The notes beneath the pieces were generated by a model. That model made no database searches. It was not told the DNA's origin and worked only from the letters and a program-made list of their open reading frames with translations. Below are positions 5,449 through 5,720 of a stretch of DNA of 5,720 nucleotides, piece by piece. Each line of letters opens with the position of its first letter. Position 1 is the stretch's first letter. The stretch is from Patescibacteria group bacterium. GTDB lineage: Bacteria; Patescibacteriota; Minisyncoccia; Phycocordibacterales; UBA2100. The position numbers were made by a program, and so were the translations under genes. The DNA is taken from contig WFWK01000006.1 of the NCBI GenBank assembly GCA_015491135.1, positions 1 through 5,720 of the forward strand. The letters are read 5' to 3'.

Positions 5449-5720
5449 TTATTCAAAACCAAAAACAGACGATATGGCGCGGAACCCCTCTTGTGCTCCT
5501 TGCCTGAGGGTTTCCGCCCTCTTCTCAGAGAAGGAAACCGCAAAGTTTGGTTCAACAAGCACAACTCTAACCCCACTTTTTCTTATTTTCTCAACCTCTT
5601 TTGTCACCATCTTGTGCCGTATGGCTCTTGCCAAAAACATTTTCTTTGCCAGAGATGGAGACTTTCTGTTGAGTTTTTCAAGAGCTTTTTTGAGGGTCAG
5701 TTTTTTTAGCACATCAGAGA
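5449..5720 (-). CDS. Short basic protein of unknown function, possibly 5'-truncated by the window edge
   Basis: The frame is open from the TAA at 5449-5451 to the right edge. A GTG at 5712 would give 87 residues, but no stop separates it from the edge and no upstream signal is visible, so the true start may lie outside. The visible part is strongly basic and helical at first, with many Lys and Arg (LKKLTLKKALEKLNRKSPS, then KKMFLARAIRHKM). A beta-like segment follows (VRVVLVEPNFAVSF), then a helix (EKRAETLRQGAQEGFRAI). There are no cysteines, signal peptide or membrane segment. I do not recognise a family; the basic charge would fit nucleic-acid binding, but that is a guess. The strong terminator immediately after the stop supports a real gene. 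Its link to the zinc-ribbon gene downstream is unclear because that terminator lies between them. Confidence 0.7.
   Translation of the reverse strand, partial: SDVLKKLTLKKALEKLNRKSPSLAKKMFLARAIRHKMVTKEVEKIRKSGVRVVLVEPNFAVSFSEKRAETLRQGAQEGFRAISSVFGFE

Overview
The window looks like part of a compact, moderately AT-rich chromosome of a Candidate Phyla Radiation (Patescibacteria, Parcubacteria-like) bacterium. Three things point there. An isoleucyl-tRNA synthetase is of the type 2 (eukaryote-like) class. Next to it is a protein joining a sigma-70 region 4 helix-turn-helix to HARE-type winged helices. At the left edge is a two-TM protein whose post-membrane segment resembles a family I recall from Parcubacteria. 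Lineage is inferred from gene content and was not checked by a search. The standard stop codons TAA and TAG are used, and tryptophans are encoded by TGG.

Layout. (1) 1-421, minus: N-terminal 140 codons of a membrane protein that runs off the left edge. (2) 422-586: intergenic, with a perfect inverted-repeat terminator (487-511), a second small hairpin (518-533) and one perfect DnaA-box consensus (574-582). (3) 587-1681, minus: sigma region 4 / HARE-HTH regulator, probably starting at the ATG at 1681 and not at the upstream TTG. (4) 1790-4717, minus: ileS, complete, with all catalytic signatures and a short GC-rich repeat-bearing insert that splits a zinc knuckle. (5) 4718-4812: intergenic region with a near-consensus sigma-70 promoter and Shine-Dalgarno firing rightwards. 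(6) 4813-5181, plus: an unrecognised 122-aa protein with its own terminator. (7) 5215-5394, minus: a 59-aa cysteine-rich zinc-ribbon protein. (8) 5415-5448: a strong GC-rich hairpin terminator. (9) 5449-5720, minus: a short basic protein of unknown function, open to the right edge.

The genes are mostly housekeeping or information-processing (translation, transcription control) and all but one lie on the minus strand. Most appear to be separate transcription units: hairpin terminators follow the sigma-like gene, the 122-aa gene and the right-edge gene, and a weaker AT-rich hairpin overlaps the end of ileS. The only gene with a clear Shine-Dalgarno is the plus-strand 122-aa orphan. No mobile element, CRISPR array, tRNA or rRNA was seen, and no intergenic stretch exceeds 300 bases. 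I did not find a convincing new multi-gene system. The best leads are the repeat insert in ileS, the sigma4-HARE regulator and the strongly expressed-looking orphan.
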